Assembly: GCF_000210295.1 (NCBI RefSeq)
Contig: NC_026735.1
Coordinates: forward strand, 631,749 to 695,748
Direction of reading: 5' to 3'
DNA from: Trypanosoma brucei gambiense DAL972
Lineage: Eukaryota; Euglenozoa; Kinetoplastea; Trypanosomatida; Trypanosomatidae
Length of the DNA stretch: 64,000 nucleotides
Of the stretch, positions 41,337 to 51,716 are shown piece after piece. The position numbers and the translations under genes are program-made. Position 1 is the first letter of the stretch, and the number at the start of each line of letters is the position of its first letter. The notes below the pieces were generated by a model that had not been told where the DNA came from, did no database searches, and saw nothing but the letters and a program-made list of their open reading frames with translations.

Positions 41337-43445
41337 ATGCGCGTTGTATACCGGCGTTTCTTCCCGGTGCTTCTTGTTTTACTCAGCCTTGAGCACCTCT
41401 GCAGCCGACATGCGTGCGCGGACGAAGGAGAGGAAGGAGGCGTGAATCACACAGTGGGAGGCAACCTTACGGGCACGCATTCGTACCGTTCGCCATCTCT
41501 GCTTTCCATAGGCGATTCACTTGTCACCGTGTCCGAAACATGGGATCCGTCGGACACGGAGCAGTACGTTGACGTGATTACCGAGTATAGCGCCCATTAC
41601 GGGGCCCCGGCAGTAACACAGGTGGCGGTGCGTAACGATACGTTGGATTTTCATGCTGTGTATAAGCATAAGGAGGACCGTGAAAGTACGATGCACCCCA
41701 CCGCTGTTGCGATAGACGGAATGATATTTGTCCTTATATTTTGCAAAAATATAGGTGCCAGTGGCAACCAAACGGGAGACGCAGTGATCATGCCGCATGT
41801 AGCCAAGGGTGTGGTGTTACCAGGCGGCGCGACGGGCAACGTGTGGGTAAACTGGACGCAGCTGATGCCCATCAGATCACTGCTTCCCAAAGTTATCGAG
41901 GGGAAGAGAGTTAGTATGTTTTTTGGTGGCGGTGGGAATACTATTGTGATGACGAAGGGGACGCTTGTCATGCCTGTGCAAATGGTAAGAACGGACGATC
42001 AACGGTTCGCCACGATTATATACTCCTCAAACAACGGCACCAGCTGGACCGTTGCAAAAGGTTTCACGGATTCAGGGTGTAGGGAGTCCTCAGTTCTTAT
42101 CTGGAAGCGTAAAATGCTTCTTGTTGCGCGGTCCGACGATGGTTATACTAAAGTGTTTGAATCGGACTACATGGGCGACGTATGGACGGAGTCCCTCGGG
42201 ACAATATCTCGAGTATTAGGAAATTCACCCGATCGGAGAGGGCCTGGAAATCAGGGTAGTGCCATCACCATCCCTCTCGGAAACGAGACGGTTATGTTTT
42301 TCACTCAAACAACCGTATCCAATAGCTCTGACAGCAATGAGGGAGACATTAATCGAATCGACCAGCGCATCTGGTTTAGCGATGGCAGCCGCATGGTTAA
42401 GGTCGGACACATTTACTGGAACGACCACTTATCAAGCAGCCGTAGTTATCTTTTGTACTCCAACAATAGGCTCTTGTGTGCCTACGAGATGGGTGCAGAG
42501 AAGGCGTATGCTATCACCGTCAGGAGCCTGGTTGGTGAATTGGAAAATGCAAGATTTGCGCGAGAGACGTGGGCGAGACAGGATGCATATATCTCAGGTA
42601 TATGCTCTTCAGCGAAGGAAAGCGCACCCTGTGCGAGCGGTGTTCCCGTAGATGGCCTTGTTGGGCTCCTTTCCAGCATGGTAAACGGGACTGCGTGGGT
42701 GGATGCTTATTTTTCTGTGAACGCTAACTTCGTTGGAGGTTTGGCCGGCCCTGCGGGTCTGACATTTGAAGGAACAGCACGCGGGGGTCGGTGGCCTGTT
42801 GGTGTGCAGGGGCAGAATCAACGATTTCACTTCGCCAACACTCATTTCACGCTGGTGCTGACACTGACAATTCATGAGCAAACTGCACCTAGAGCTCCAG
42901 TGCTTGTTACACGTCTTTACGAGAATGGGAGCTACATAGACTTGGAATTCTCATACACAGATGACAAGAGATGGCATATACAGTATGGTGCGGAATACGG
43001 CTCGACATCTGGGCAATGGGCGTTAAACCAAGAACACCAGTTAGCATTTGTGCTCCGTGGTGGTACTATCGCTGTGTATCTCGACGGGAAACGTATGCCA
43101 ACGATGGCAAGGATGTTAGCAGGAAACGGTAATCTGCTCAACATCACCCATTTTTATATTGGTGGCTATGGCACGGTAAAGCAAAGCCCCAGAGACAGGT
43201 TAACCATACGAAACGCTATGCTGTACAACCGCCCATTGAAAAAGGCAGAGATCGACAAGTTGTTCGCAGCGAAAAGCGGGATAACCGCTGCAACAAAAGG
43301 CATAGAACCACTCACACCCAAGTGGAATCATAAAACCAAAGACCTTGAACCGCAGAGTGGTGATGGGCGCGCAGACCACGCGTTCCGTACCCCTTCATGG
43401 GCATTACCTTTGTTTGTTCTGCACTTATATTCCCTATTTATGTAA
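41337..43445 (+). CDS. Trans-sialidase-like surface protein, probably catalytically altered
   Basis: 702 residues. A signal peptide (RRFFPVLLVLLSLEHLCSRH) is followed by a sialidase propeller and a C-terminal lectin-like domain with LTIRNAMLYNRPLKKAEI, a variant of the family VTVxNVxLYNR motif. A hydrophobic C-terminus (ALPLFVLHLYSLFM) suggests a GPI signal. Asp boxes are degenerate (SSNNGTSW, SDYMGDVW). The FRIP arginine is kept (YRSPS, Arg51), as are a Glu and Arg in CRESSV (Glu250) and VARSD (Arg265). By my alignment the acid/base Asp is Glu67 (VSETWD) and the nucleophilic Tyr is Arg369, with a Tyr two residues on. Sialidase or transfer activity is therefore doubtful; a binding role is possible. 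It borders the lectin-like array. Confidence 0.87.
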   Translation: MRVVYRRFFPVLLVLLSLEHLCSRHACADEGEEGGVNHTVGGNLTGTHSYRSPSLLSIGDSLVTVSETWDPSDTEQYVDVITEYSAHYGAPAVTQVAVRNDTLDFHAVYKHKEDRESTMHPTAVAIDGMIFVLIFCKNIGASGNQTGDAVIMPHVAKGVVLPGGATGNVWVNWTQLMPIRSLLPKVIEGKRVSMFFGGGGNTIVMTKGTLVMPVQMVRTDDQRFATIIYSSNNGTSWTVAKGFTDSGCRESSVLIWKRKMLLVARSDDGYTKVFESDYMGDVWTESLGTISRVLGNSPDRRGPGNQGSAITIPLGNETVMFFTQTTVSNSSDSNEGDINRIDQRIWFSDGSRMVKVGHIYWNDHLSSSRSYLLYSNNRLLCAYEMGAEKAYAITVRSLVGELENARFARETWARQDAYISGICSSAKESAPCASGVPVDGLVGLLSSMVNGTAWVDAYFSVNANFVGGLAGPAGLTFEGTARGGRWPVGVQGQNQRFHFANTHFTLVLTLTIHEQTAPRAPVLVTRLYENGSYIDLEFSYTDDKRWHIQYGAEYGSTSGQWALNQEHQLAFVLRGGTIAVYLDGKRMPTMARMLAGNGNLLNITHFYIGGYGTVKQSPRDRLTIRNAMLYNRPLKKAEIDKLFAAKSGITAATKGIEPLTPKWNHKTKDLEPQSGDGRADHAFRTPSWALPLFVLHLYSLFM

Positions 43446-44540
43446 AACACGGAGCTGTCCCGGTGCAGTGTGACGAATTGGAGGGGCCGTGCACCACCTG
43501 GGGTAGCTTTTCTCAGTGCCCCTCCCCCTAACTCCCATTCATACACAGGCATATATTTTTTCCAAACATGAGCGAACGGTGCTTTCCACCACTGATTTTA
43601 TGCAATAAACAAAAGCACATATATGCGTATACATATATAAACTCTTTTTAAATAACTGTCACGATTCATCTTTCCCCCCACTCCCTTGTTTTCCCCCTTC
43701 TGTTACCTATATCACATTCGATCCGCAACATGTTAAGGGCGAATGTAATCAAATAGCGATGGCACGCTCATCTCAGAGGAAAGCACAAAATGCCGGTCTT
43801 GTCGCTTTTATTCCTCTTCCCCCGCCCCAGTTCTTTGCGTTGAATAAATAAATTATGGGGTGAACATCAACGGCCACCATGAGCAACTGTGGAGGTGGGA
43901 AGAATGGTGGAGGCACCTCTTGGCGGTGCAACATTAGCCACGACCGTTGGCGCATACATTGAAAACCATTTGAACAGGAGACAGAGGAGCAATCCCTGGA
44001 GTAAAAACCGCTTTGTTTCGTATTCTTTTTTAAAAGGAGTGAGTAAACGTGTACGGCTGGAGGTGTGCCCCCACAGCAACGCACATTCTCGTAGGCAACG
44101 TACCGCCACAACTGCTCTAATGTTGGCCTGACGCCTACCGTGGAGCTGACGGAATCGGCCCAAAGATACAAATATTGCTCTACACAACGTTGATAACAAA
44201 TTGGTTGACACATACAATGAACGTGAAATAGCGTATCTTATCCCTGCAGCCAAACTAAAAGGGAGTTAAGCACGAAAGAACGCTTTGCATTACCTCAACT
44301 TTTCACCGTATACACAAATAAGTATCACCAGAGGAAATATTACGAATACCAACTACTACAAAAGACAATCAAACAAAGAAATTCAAAACACCACTAATGA
44401 AAAACACATAACCACCGCACCACATCAAAGAAAAAATAACAAAGGCTCAAACAGCTAATATAAAGAAACATCATAATTCATAAGACGTCCATCAAAGAAA
44501 CCAGTAATAGCACAATAAACTACATCCCTTCTTACCTTCT
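43446..44540. other. Region between trans-sialidase-like gene and array; possible gene remnants
   Basis: No intact gene. From about 43880 to 44270 both strands carry medium-length frames. On the plus strand a broken frame ends VDTYNEREIAYLIPAAKLKG before a TAA at 44267-44269 and looks protein-like, with stops upstream. From about 44300 to 44520 the plus strand is A-rich and T-poor, the reverse of other intergenic DNA here, as if the piece were inverted. The repeat unit of the array begins at about 44541. Confidence 0.45.
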
Positions 44541-44806
44541 CCATTATGATAATAAATGTTTTGAGTACCTGTGTCTCACTAACCAATTTGTTGGGATATG
44601 TGATATGGCTGCTCTCTTCCATTATTATTTGTGTTATCCTTTTCATATTTCTTGTTTATTATCCTCGAGTGTATGTGTGATTATTTGATATCTTATGTAA
44701 CTCCTTTTTCTATTGTCACTGTTGCATTTCCCCTTTACTCACACGCTCTTCCCTCTTTCCCGCATATGTGTGTATTTGATAAAGTCATAAGGAAACAACA
44801 CTGACA

Positions 44807-45916
44807 ATGAGCATGGACACCCGTATGGTGAATTTTGGTTTTACGCGTGCTGCTCTCCTGTGCGGTCTTTTATTATTGCTAACTGCCGTGTGTCCGCTGC
44901 ATGTGACTGCTGCTGATGGTGATGATGGACGTGTGATTGTTAATGTTAAATCCTATTTTTCAATGGACAATTTTGCTTTTGCTCATCGAGGCAATTACTT
45001 CGTAAGCTACAAAAATGCTGAAGCATATTGTGTCGACAATGGTGCTGTGCTTCCTGCCGATCAAACGGAGGCGGCACACCAAAGTTTGCAGAGCGCAATA
45101 AAGCGTGTAATTACGGGTTCGGATGCTTTCAGCTACCTTGGTGGAGATGCTGTGTACAGTAGTGGCGAAGCAATTGAAGCTGATAAGCGTTGTAAGCCTG
45201 GAGACATTGCATCTTCCCGCTATTGTGTGTATCGTTGGAATAAGGGATTGTTTGCAAAGGCTTTGCCTGATGGTCAGGGTGTGGCGTTCTGGCGTGGTTC
45301 ATATATCAAATACGACGGTGCAGCCTCAATGAATGGTTACCCATCCTTTTGGGGTGGTGAATATCCCAAGCGTGGTCAGTTGTATACCCTTTCATGGTAT
45401 CATACAGGAGATGATGTGACTACCTGGTATGATGGAAAAGATATGTCAGGACGCATAAAGTGGGCGAGTGATAATCCCGATACAAAAACTGAAAACTACG
45501 TTATCTTATGTGAAGTCCACGATTCTATCAGCACGACGACAACCACAACAACTACAACTACGACAACAACTACCACTACAACTACAGCTGCACCTGCCTC
45601 AGGCGTAGTACCGGAACCAACTGTGACAAAGGATGAAGAAGTTACTGTAACAACTGTGTCATTGGAAGAGAGAAGTAATTGGCACATTATTCTTATAGCT
45701 CTAATTTCTGTTGTTGCCCTCATTGTGTTGCTACTTCTCCTTTTACGTTGGTTCTGTGATTATAATGTTAAAAAGGAGATCATTCCCATGACGCTGCGTG
45801 AAGTTGTTGGAGAGCCGTTGTTTGTCCTGGAGTCAACACCTTTCGCTCCCCCAGAGGGTTTTGCTGCTCCTCCCTTAGCCCTGCAATATTATAACCAAAT
45901 GAGAACCAGTGAATAA
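44807..45916 (+). CDS. Lectin-like, Thr-stalked surface protein, unit 1 (class A)
   Basis: 369 residues, type I membrane topology. The signal peptide covers 1 to about 35 (LLCGLLLLLTAVCPLHVTA). The extracellular domain (about 40-240) has four cysteines, 75, 129, 140 and 235. AYCVDNGAVLP at its start and WASDNPDTKTENYVILCEV at its end resemble the first and last elements of a C-type lectin fold, with Cys75 and Cys235 as the likely outer pair. The canonical calcium motifs (EPN, WND) are not evident. A stalk of 18 threonines (243-260) is a probable O-glycan site. The transmembrane helix is at about 293-313, followed by a 50-residue cytoplasmic tail with YNQM (362-365), a YxxPhi sorting motif. 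This first unit has its own N-terminal sequence (SMDNFAFAHRGNYF). Family name unknown to me; the fold call is from motifs only. Confidence 0.85.
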   Translation: MSMDTRMVNFGFTRAALLCGLLLLLTAVCPLHVTAADGDDGRVIVNVKSYFSMDNFAFAHRGNYFVSYKNAEAYCVDNGAVLPADQTEAAHQSLQSAIKRVITGSDAFSYLGGDAVYSSGEAIEADKRCKPGDIASSRYCVYRWNKGLFAKALPDGQGVAFWRGSYIKYDGAASMNGYPSFWGGEYPKRGQLYTLSWYHTGDDVTTWYDGKDMSGRIKWASDNPDTKTENYVILCEVHDSISTTTTTTTTTTTTTTTTTTAAPASGVVPEPTVTKDEEVTVTTVSLEERSNWHIILIALISVVALIVLLLLLLRWFCDYNVKKEIIPMTLREVVGEPLFVLESTPFAPPEGFAAPPLALQYYNQMRTSE

Positions 45917-46746
45917 TATTAGCGTCACATCGTGTATCACATGGGTGGTGGTTGAGTGATGTTTAGGATCAAGTGGAGTAATGAATACTGTACCGCTTTC
46001 ATCCTACGTTACGGACCGTCACAATTTCTAGCTTCGTGTATTGTTTCACTTCCTATTATTACTTTCAGTAGTGCTCAATACTTCATTGTTTCATATAATT
46101 ATTACTTTTATGTTCCTAATATTAACGGTCTCCTTGTACCATGTTGGCTCTGCGAGGGACTTCCGATGTGTGGCATCGCTTTCCTCCGACCACATCATTG
46201 TTCTTTTAGTGTGTGACCCATTGGACCATCTTTACTGTTTGATGTCCCATTGTTTCGTTGTTGTTAGTGTTGATTATTTATTTCGTGTGTGGGTGTCATG
46301 TTCAGTTCGCGTTATTTCATGTTTTACTTCCATGTATATGTGGGAGGCTTGTAGGTCCTCCCTGTTACGTGTGATGTATTGCTATACGTGTAACTTGCAG
46401 CACTTAATTATTTTAAAAACGTGTACGAGGCTGTGTTAAACGAGAGTTCCATAGTGTTCAGTGTTTGCGTTATAGTTGGTCCATTATGATAATAAATGTT
46501 TTGAGTACCTGTGTCTCACTAACCAATTTGTTGGGATATGTGATATGGCTGCTCTCTTCCATTATTATTTGTGTTATCCTTTTCATATTTCTTGTTTATT
46601 ATCCTCGAGTGTATGTGTGATTATTTGATATCTTATGTAACTCCTTTTTCTATTGTCACTGTTGCATTTCCCCTTTACTCACACGCTCTTCCCTCTTTCC
46701 CGCATATGTGTGTATTTGATAAAGTCATAAGGAAGCAACGCTGACA
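45917..46746 (+). promoter_or_regulatory. Typical array spacer: 3' UTR, splice acceptor, 5' UTR
   Basis: T-rich 830 bases, copied after every unit. The pyrimidine tract lies at about 46641-46702 and a possible acceptor is AAGTCATAAG with the AG at 46730-46731. Open frames of about 85 and 132 codons here are identical in all spacers, but so is the rest of the spacer, so they are not evidence of coding. Near-identical UTRs imply common regulation of the paralogues. Confidence 0.6.
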
Positions 46747-47862
46747 ATGAGCATGGACACCCGTATGGTGAATTTTGGTTTTACGCGTGCTGCTCTCCTG
46801 TGCGGTCTTTTATTATTGCTAACCGCCGTGTGTCCGCTGCATGTGACTGCTGCTGCTGATGATAATGGACGCGTGATTGTTAATGTGAAGGAGTATTTCT
46901 CCATGCCTAATTATGCATTTATTCGAAGAAGAAAGTATATGGTTGATCAAGAAAGCACCAATCGTTACTGCGTGTATTTTGGTGCCGAAGTTGCTGCCGA
47001 TCAAACGGAGGCGGCACACCAAAGTTTGCAGGATGCAATGAAGCGTGTAATTACGGGTTCGGATGCTTTCAGCTACCTTGGTGGAGATGCTGTGTACAGT
47101 AGTGGCGAAGCAATTGAAGCTGATAAGCGTTGTAAGCCTGGAGACATTGCATCTTCCCGCTATTGTGTGTATCGTTGGAATAAGGGATTGTTTGCAAAGG
47201 CTTTGCCTGATGGTCACGGGGTGGCGTTCTGGCATGGTTCATATGTCAAATACGGTGGTGCGGCCTCAATGAATGGTTACCCATCCTTTTGGGGTGGTGA
47301 ATATCCCAAGCGTGGTCAGTTGTATACCCTTTCATGGTATCATACAGGAGATGATGTGACTACCTGGTATGATGCTGATGGGGTGTCAGGCACTATTCGT
47401 TGGACAAGTCGAAACTTTGACACGAAGTCTCAAGACTACGTTATTGTTTGTGAAGTTCAAAGATATGTTACTGTGGCAGCTGATAACTACACAACAACTA
47501 CAACTACGACAACAACTACCACTACCACTACAGCCGCACCTGCCTCAGGCGAAGTACCGGAACCAACTGTGACAAAGGATGAAGAAGTTACCGTGACAAC
47601 TGTGTCATTGGAAGAGAGAAGTAATTGGCACATTATTCTCATAGCTCTAATTTCTGTTGTTTCCCTTATTGTGTTGCTACTTTTCCTTTTACGTTGGTTC
47701 TGTGATTATAATGTTAAAAAGGAGATCATTCCCATGACGCTGCGTGAAGTTGTTGGAGAGCCGTTGTTTGTCCTGGAGTCAACACCTTTCGTTCCCCCAG
47801 AGGGTTTTGCTGCTCCTCCCTTAGCCCTGCAATATTATAACCAAATGAGAACCAGTGAATAA
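46747..47862 (+). CDS. Lectin-like surface protein, unit 2 (class B)
   Basis: 371 residues. It is the most different class: after the signal peptide it reads EYFSMPNYAFIRRRKYMVD, and the first domain cysteine is in NRYCVYFGAEVAADQ. The last part of the domain also differs: ADGVSGTIRWTSRNFDTKSQ then DYVIVCEVQRYVTVAADNY. The middle (TEAAHQSLQDAMKRVITGSD to YTLSWYHTGDDV) is as in unit 1. The stalk has 14 threonines. The helix and tail are common to the family, with YNQM. The mosaic of different ends and an identical core points to gene conversion. Its protein is the same as the visible part of unit 10. Confidence 0.85.
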   Translation: MSMDTRMVNFGFTRAALLCGLLLLLTAVCPLHVTAAADDNGRVIVNVKEYFSMPNYAFIRRRKYMVDQESTNRYCVYFGAEVAADQTEAAHQSLQDAMKRVITGSDAFSYLGGDAVYSSGEAIEADKRCKPGDIASSRYCVYRWNKGLFAKALPDGHGVAFWHGSYVKYGGAASMNGYPSFWGGEYPKRGQLYTLSWYHTGDDVTTWYDADGVSGTIRWTSRNFDTKSQDYVIVCEVQRYVTVAADNYTTTTTTTTTTTTTTAAPASGEVPEPTVTKDEEVTVTTVSLEERSNWHIILIALISVVSLIVLLLFLLRWFCDYNVKKEIIPMTLREVVGEPLFVLESTPFVPPEGFAAPPLALQYYNQMRTSE

Positions 47863-48692
47863 TATTAGCGTCACATCGTATATCACATGGGTGGTGGTTG
47901 AGTGATGTTTAGGATCAAGTGGAGTAATGAATACTGTACCGCTTTCATCCTACGTTACGGACCGTCACAATTTCTAGCTTCGTGTATTGTTTCACTTCCT
48001 ATTATTACTTTCAGTAGTGCTCAATACTTCATTGTTTCATATAATTATTACTTTTATGTTCCTAATATTAACGGTCTCCTTGTACCATGTTGGCTCTGCG
48101 AGGGACTTCCGATGTGTGGCATCGCTTTCCTCCGACCACATCATTGTTCTTTTAGTGTGTGACCCATTGAACCATCTTTACTGTTTGATGTCCCATTGTT
48201 TCGTTGTTGTTAGTGTTGATTATTTATTTCGTGTGTGGGTGTCATGTTTAGTTCGCGTTATTTCATGTTTTACTTCCATGTATATGTGGGAGGCTTGTAG
48301 GTCCTCCCTGTTACGTGTGATGTATTGCTATACGTGTAACTTGCAGCACTTAATTATTTTAACAACCTATATGAGGTTACATTAAATGAGAGTTCCATAG
48401 TGTTCAATATCTGCGTTTTAGTTCATCCATTATGATAATAAATGTTTTGAGTACCTGTGTCTCACTAACCAATTTGTTGGGATATGTGATATGGCTGCTC
48501 TCTTCCATTATTATTTGTGTTATCCTTTTCATGTTTCTTGTTTATTATCCTCGAGTGTATGTGTGATTATTTGATATCTTGTGTAACTCCTTTTTCTATT
48601 GTCACTGTTGCATTTCCCCTTTACTCACACGCTCTTCCCTCTTTCCCGCATATGTGTGTATTTGATAAAGTCATAAGGAAACAACACTGACA

Positions 48693-49784
48693 ATGAGCAT
48701 GGACACCCGTATGGTGAATTTTGGTTTTACGCGTGCTGCTCTCCTGTGCGGTCTTTTATTATTGCTAACTGCCGTGTGTCCGCTGCGTGTGACTGCTGCT
48801 GATGGTGATGATGGACGCGTGATTGTTAATATCAATACTATAATTTCTATGGTCAATCGTGCATTTATTCGTGATGGGGAGTACTATGTAAGTTACTACA
48901 ATGCTAACGCATATTGTGGCGACAATGGTGCTGTGCTTCCTGCCGATCAAACGGAGGCGGCACACCAAAGTTTGCAGGATGCTATGAAGCGTGTAATTAC
49001 GGGTTCGGATGCTTTCAGCTACCTTGGTGGAGATGCTGTGTACAGTAGTGGCGGAGTAATTGAAGCTGATAAGCGTTGTAAGCCTGGAGACATTGCATCT
49101 TCCCGCTATTGTGTGTATCGTTGGAATAAGGGATTGTTTGCAAAGGCTTTGCCTGATGGTCACGGGGTGGCGTTCTGGCATGGTTCATATGTCAAATACG
49201 GTGGTGCGGCCTCAATGAATGGTTACCCATCCTTTTGGGGTAGTGAATATCCCAAGCGTGGTCAGTTGTATACCCTTTCATGGTATCATAAAGATTATGA
49301 TGTGACTACCTGGTATGATGGAAAAGATATGTCAGGACGCATAAAGGGGACGAGTAAAAACCCTGCCACAAAAACTGAAAACTACGTTATCTTATGTGAA
49401 GTCCACGATTCTATCAGCACGACGACAACCACAACAACTACCACTACAACTACAGCTGCACCTGCCTCAGGCGAAGTGCCGGAACCAACTGTGACAAAGG
49501 ATGAAGAAGTTACTGTAACAACTGTGTCATTGGAAGAGAGAAGTAATTGGCACATTATTCTCATAGCTCTAATTTCTGTTGTTGCCCTTATTGTGTTGCT
49601 ACTTTTCCTTTTACGTTGGTTCTGGGATTATAATGTTAAAAAGGAGATCATTCCCATGACGCTGCGTGAAGTTGTTGGAGAGCCGTTGTTTGTCCTGGAG
49701 CCAACACCTTTCGTTCCCCCAGAGGGTTTTGCTGCTCCTCCCTTAGCCCTGCAATATTATAACCAAATGAGAACCAGTGAATAA
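48693..49784 (+). CDS. Lectin-like surface protein, unit 3 (class C)
   Basis: 363 residues. The variable N-terminal segment is NINTIISMVNRAFIRDGEYY. The stalk has only 12 threonines. The end of the domain reads GRIKGTSKNPATKTENYVIL, losing the Trp found in the W-x-S-x-N-P segment of classes A and D. Directly after the membrane helix the conserved RWFCDYN is RWFWDYN: the only unit with this Cys-to-Trp change, which removes a possible palmitoylation site. Otherwise nearly the same as unit 8. Confidence 0.85.
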   Translation: MSMDTRMVNFGFTRAALLCGLLLLLTAVCPLRVTAADGDDGRVIVNINTIISMVNRAFIRDGEYYVSYYNANAYCGDNGAVLPADQTEAAHQSLQDAMKRVITGSDAFSYLGGDAVYSSGGVIEADKRCKPGDIASSRYCVYRWNKGLFAKALPDGHGVAFWHGSYVKYGGAASMNGYPSFWGSEYPKRGQLYTLSWYHKDYDVTTWYDGKDMSGRIKGTSKNPATKTENYVILCEVHDSISTTTTTTTTTTTTAAPASGEVPEPTVTKDEEVTVTTVSLEERSNWHIILIALISVVALIVLLLFLLRWFWDYNVKKEIIPMTLREVVGEPLFVLEPTPFVPPEGFAAPPLALQYYNQMRTSE

Positions 49785-50612
49785 TATTAGCGTCACATCG
49801 TGTATCACATGGGTGGTGGTTGAGTGATGTTTAGGATCAAGTGGAGTAATGAATACTGTACCGCTTTCATCCTACGTTACGGACCGTCACAATTTCTAGC
49901 TTCGTGTATTGTTTCACTTCCTATTATTACTTTCAGTAGTGCTCAATACTTCATTGTTTCATATAATTATTACTTTTATGTTCCTAATATTAACGGTCTC
50001 CTTGTACCATGTTGGCTCTGCGAGGGACTTCCGATGTGTGGCATCGCTTTCCTCCGACCACATCATTGTTCTTTTAGTGTGTGACCCATTGGACCATCTT
50101 TACTGTTTGATGTCCCATTGTTTCGTTGTTGTTAGTGTTGATTATTTATTTCGTGTGTGGGTGTCATGTTCAGTTCGCGTTATTTCATGTTTTACTTCCA
50201 TGTATATGTGGGAGGCTTGTAGGTCCTCCCTGTTACGTGTGATGTATTGCTATACGTGTAACTTGCAGCACTTAATTATTTTAAAAACGTGTACGAGGCT
50301 GTGTTAAACGAGAGTTCCATAGTGTTCAGTGTTTGCGGTTTAGTTTGTTCACTATGATAATAAATGTTGTGTGTACCTGTGTCTCTAACCAATTTGTTGG
50401 GATATGTGATATGGCTGCTCTCTTCCATTATTATTTGTGTTATCCTTTTCATGTTTCTTGTTTATTATCCTCGAGTGTATGTGTGATTATTTGATATCTT
50501 GTGTAACTCCTTTTTCTATTGTCGCTGTTGCATTTCCCCTTTACTCACACGCTCTTCCCTCTTTCCCGCATATGTGTGTATTTGATAAAGTCATAAGGAA
50601 ACAACACTGACA

Positions 50613-51716
50613 ATGAGCATGGACACCCGTATGGTGAGTTTTGGTTTTACGCGTGCTGCTCTCCTGTGCGGTCTTTTATTATTGCTAACTGCCGTGTGTC
50701 CGCTGCATGTGTCTGCTGCTGATGGTGATGATGGACGTGTGATTGTTAATGTGAAGGAGTATTTCTCCATGCCTAATCGTGCATTTATTCGTGATGGGGA
50801 GTACCATGTAAGTTACTACAATGCTAACGCATATTGTGGCGACAATGGTGCTGTGCTTCCTGCCGATCAAACGGAGGCGGCACACCAAAGTTTGCAGGAT
50901 GCAATGAAGCGTGTAATTACGGGTTCGGATGCTTTCAGCTACCTTGGTGGAGATGCTGTGTACAGTAGTGGCGGAGTAATTGAAGCTGATAAGCGTTGTA
51001 AGCCTGGAGACATTGCATCTTCCCGCTATTGTGTGTATCGTTGGAATAAGGGATTGTTTGCAAAGGCTTTGCCTGATGGCTGGGGGGTGGCGTTCTGGCA
51101 TGGTTCATATGTCAAATACGGTGGTGCGGCCTCAATGAATGGTTACCCATCCTTTTGGGGTAGTGAATATCCCAAGCGTGGTCAGTTGTATACCCTTTCA
51201 TGGTATCATAAAGATTATGATGTGACTACCTGGTATGATGGAAAAGATATGTCGGGACGCATAAAGTGGGCGAGTGATAATCCCGATACAAAAACTGAAA
51301 ACTACGTTATCTTATGTGAAGTCCACGATTCTATCAGCACGACGACAACCACAACAACTACAACTACAACTACCACTACAACTACAGCTGCACCTGCCTC
51401 AGGCGTAGTACCGGAACCAACTGTGACAAAGGATGAAGAAGTTACTGTAACAACTGCGTCATTGGAAGAGAGAAGTAATTGGCACATTATTCTCATAGCT
51501 CTAATTTCTGTTGTTTCCCTTATTGTGTTGCTGCTTTTCCTTTTACGTTGGTTCTGTGATTATAATGTTAAAAAGGAGATCATTCCCATGACGCTGCGTG
51601 AAGTTGTTGGAGAGCCGTTGTTTGTCCTGGAGCCAACACCTTTCGTTCCCCCAGAGGGTTTTGCTGCTCCTCCCTTAGCCCTGCAATATTATAACCAAAT
51701 GAGAACCAGTGAATAA
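50613..51716 (+). CDS. Lectin-like surface protein, unit 4 (class D)
   Basis: 367 residues. It combines the class B-like start EYFSMPNRAF with the class C-like IRDGEYHVSYYNANAYC, and has GWGVAFW in place of the GHGVAFW of B and C. The stalk has 16 threonines. The signal peptide has Ser in LHVSAADG. Its protein is identical to unit 6, so the copies are recent. Membrane helix and YNQM tail as in unit 1. Confidence 0.85.
   Translation: MSMDTRMVSFGFTRAALLCGLLLLLTAVCPLHVSAADGDDGRVIVNVKEYFSMPNRAFIRDGEYHVSYYNANAYCGDNGAVLPADQTEAAHQSLQDAMKRVITGSDAFSYLGGDAVYSSGGVIEADKRCKPGDIASSRYCVYRWNKGLFAKALPDGWGVAFWHGSYVKYGGAASMNGYPSFWGSEYPKRGQLYTLSWYHKDYDVTTWYDGKDMSGRIKWASDNPDTKTENYVILCEVHDSISTTTTTTTTTTTTTTTTAAPASGVVPEPTVTKDEEVTVTTASLEERSNWHIILIALISVVSLIVLLLFLLRWFCDYNVKKEIIPMTLREVVGEPLFVLEPTPFVPPEGFAAPPLALQYYNQMRTSE

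Noticed and set aside
45496..45723. Antisense frame with a poly-valine stretch
   Set aside because: Reverse complement of the threonine stalk codons.
45956..46439. Two overlapping frames of about 85 and 132 codons, repeated in every array spacer
   Set aside because: They are conserved no better than the surrounding spacer, lie in the 3' UTR and overlap each other; ribosome profiling would be needed to revive them.
46819..47235. 138-codon antisense frame inside each array gene
   Set aside because: Mirror of a conserved coding sequence; recurs in other units only because the genes are near-identical.
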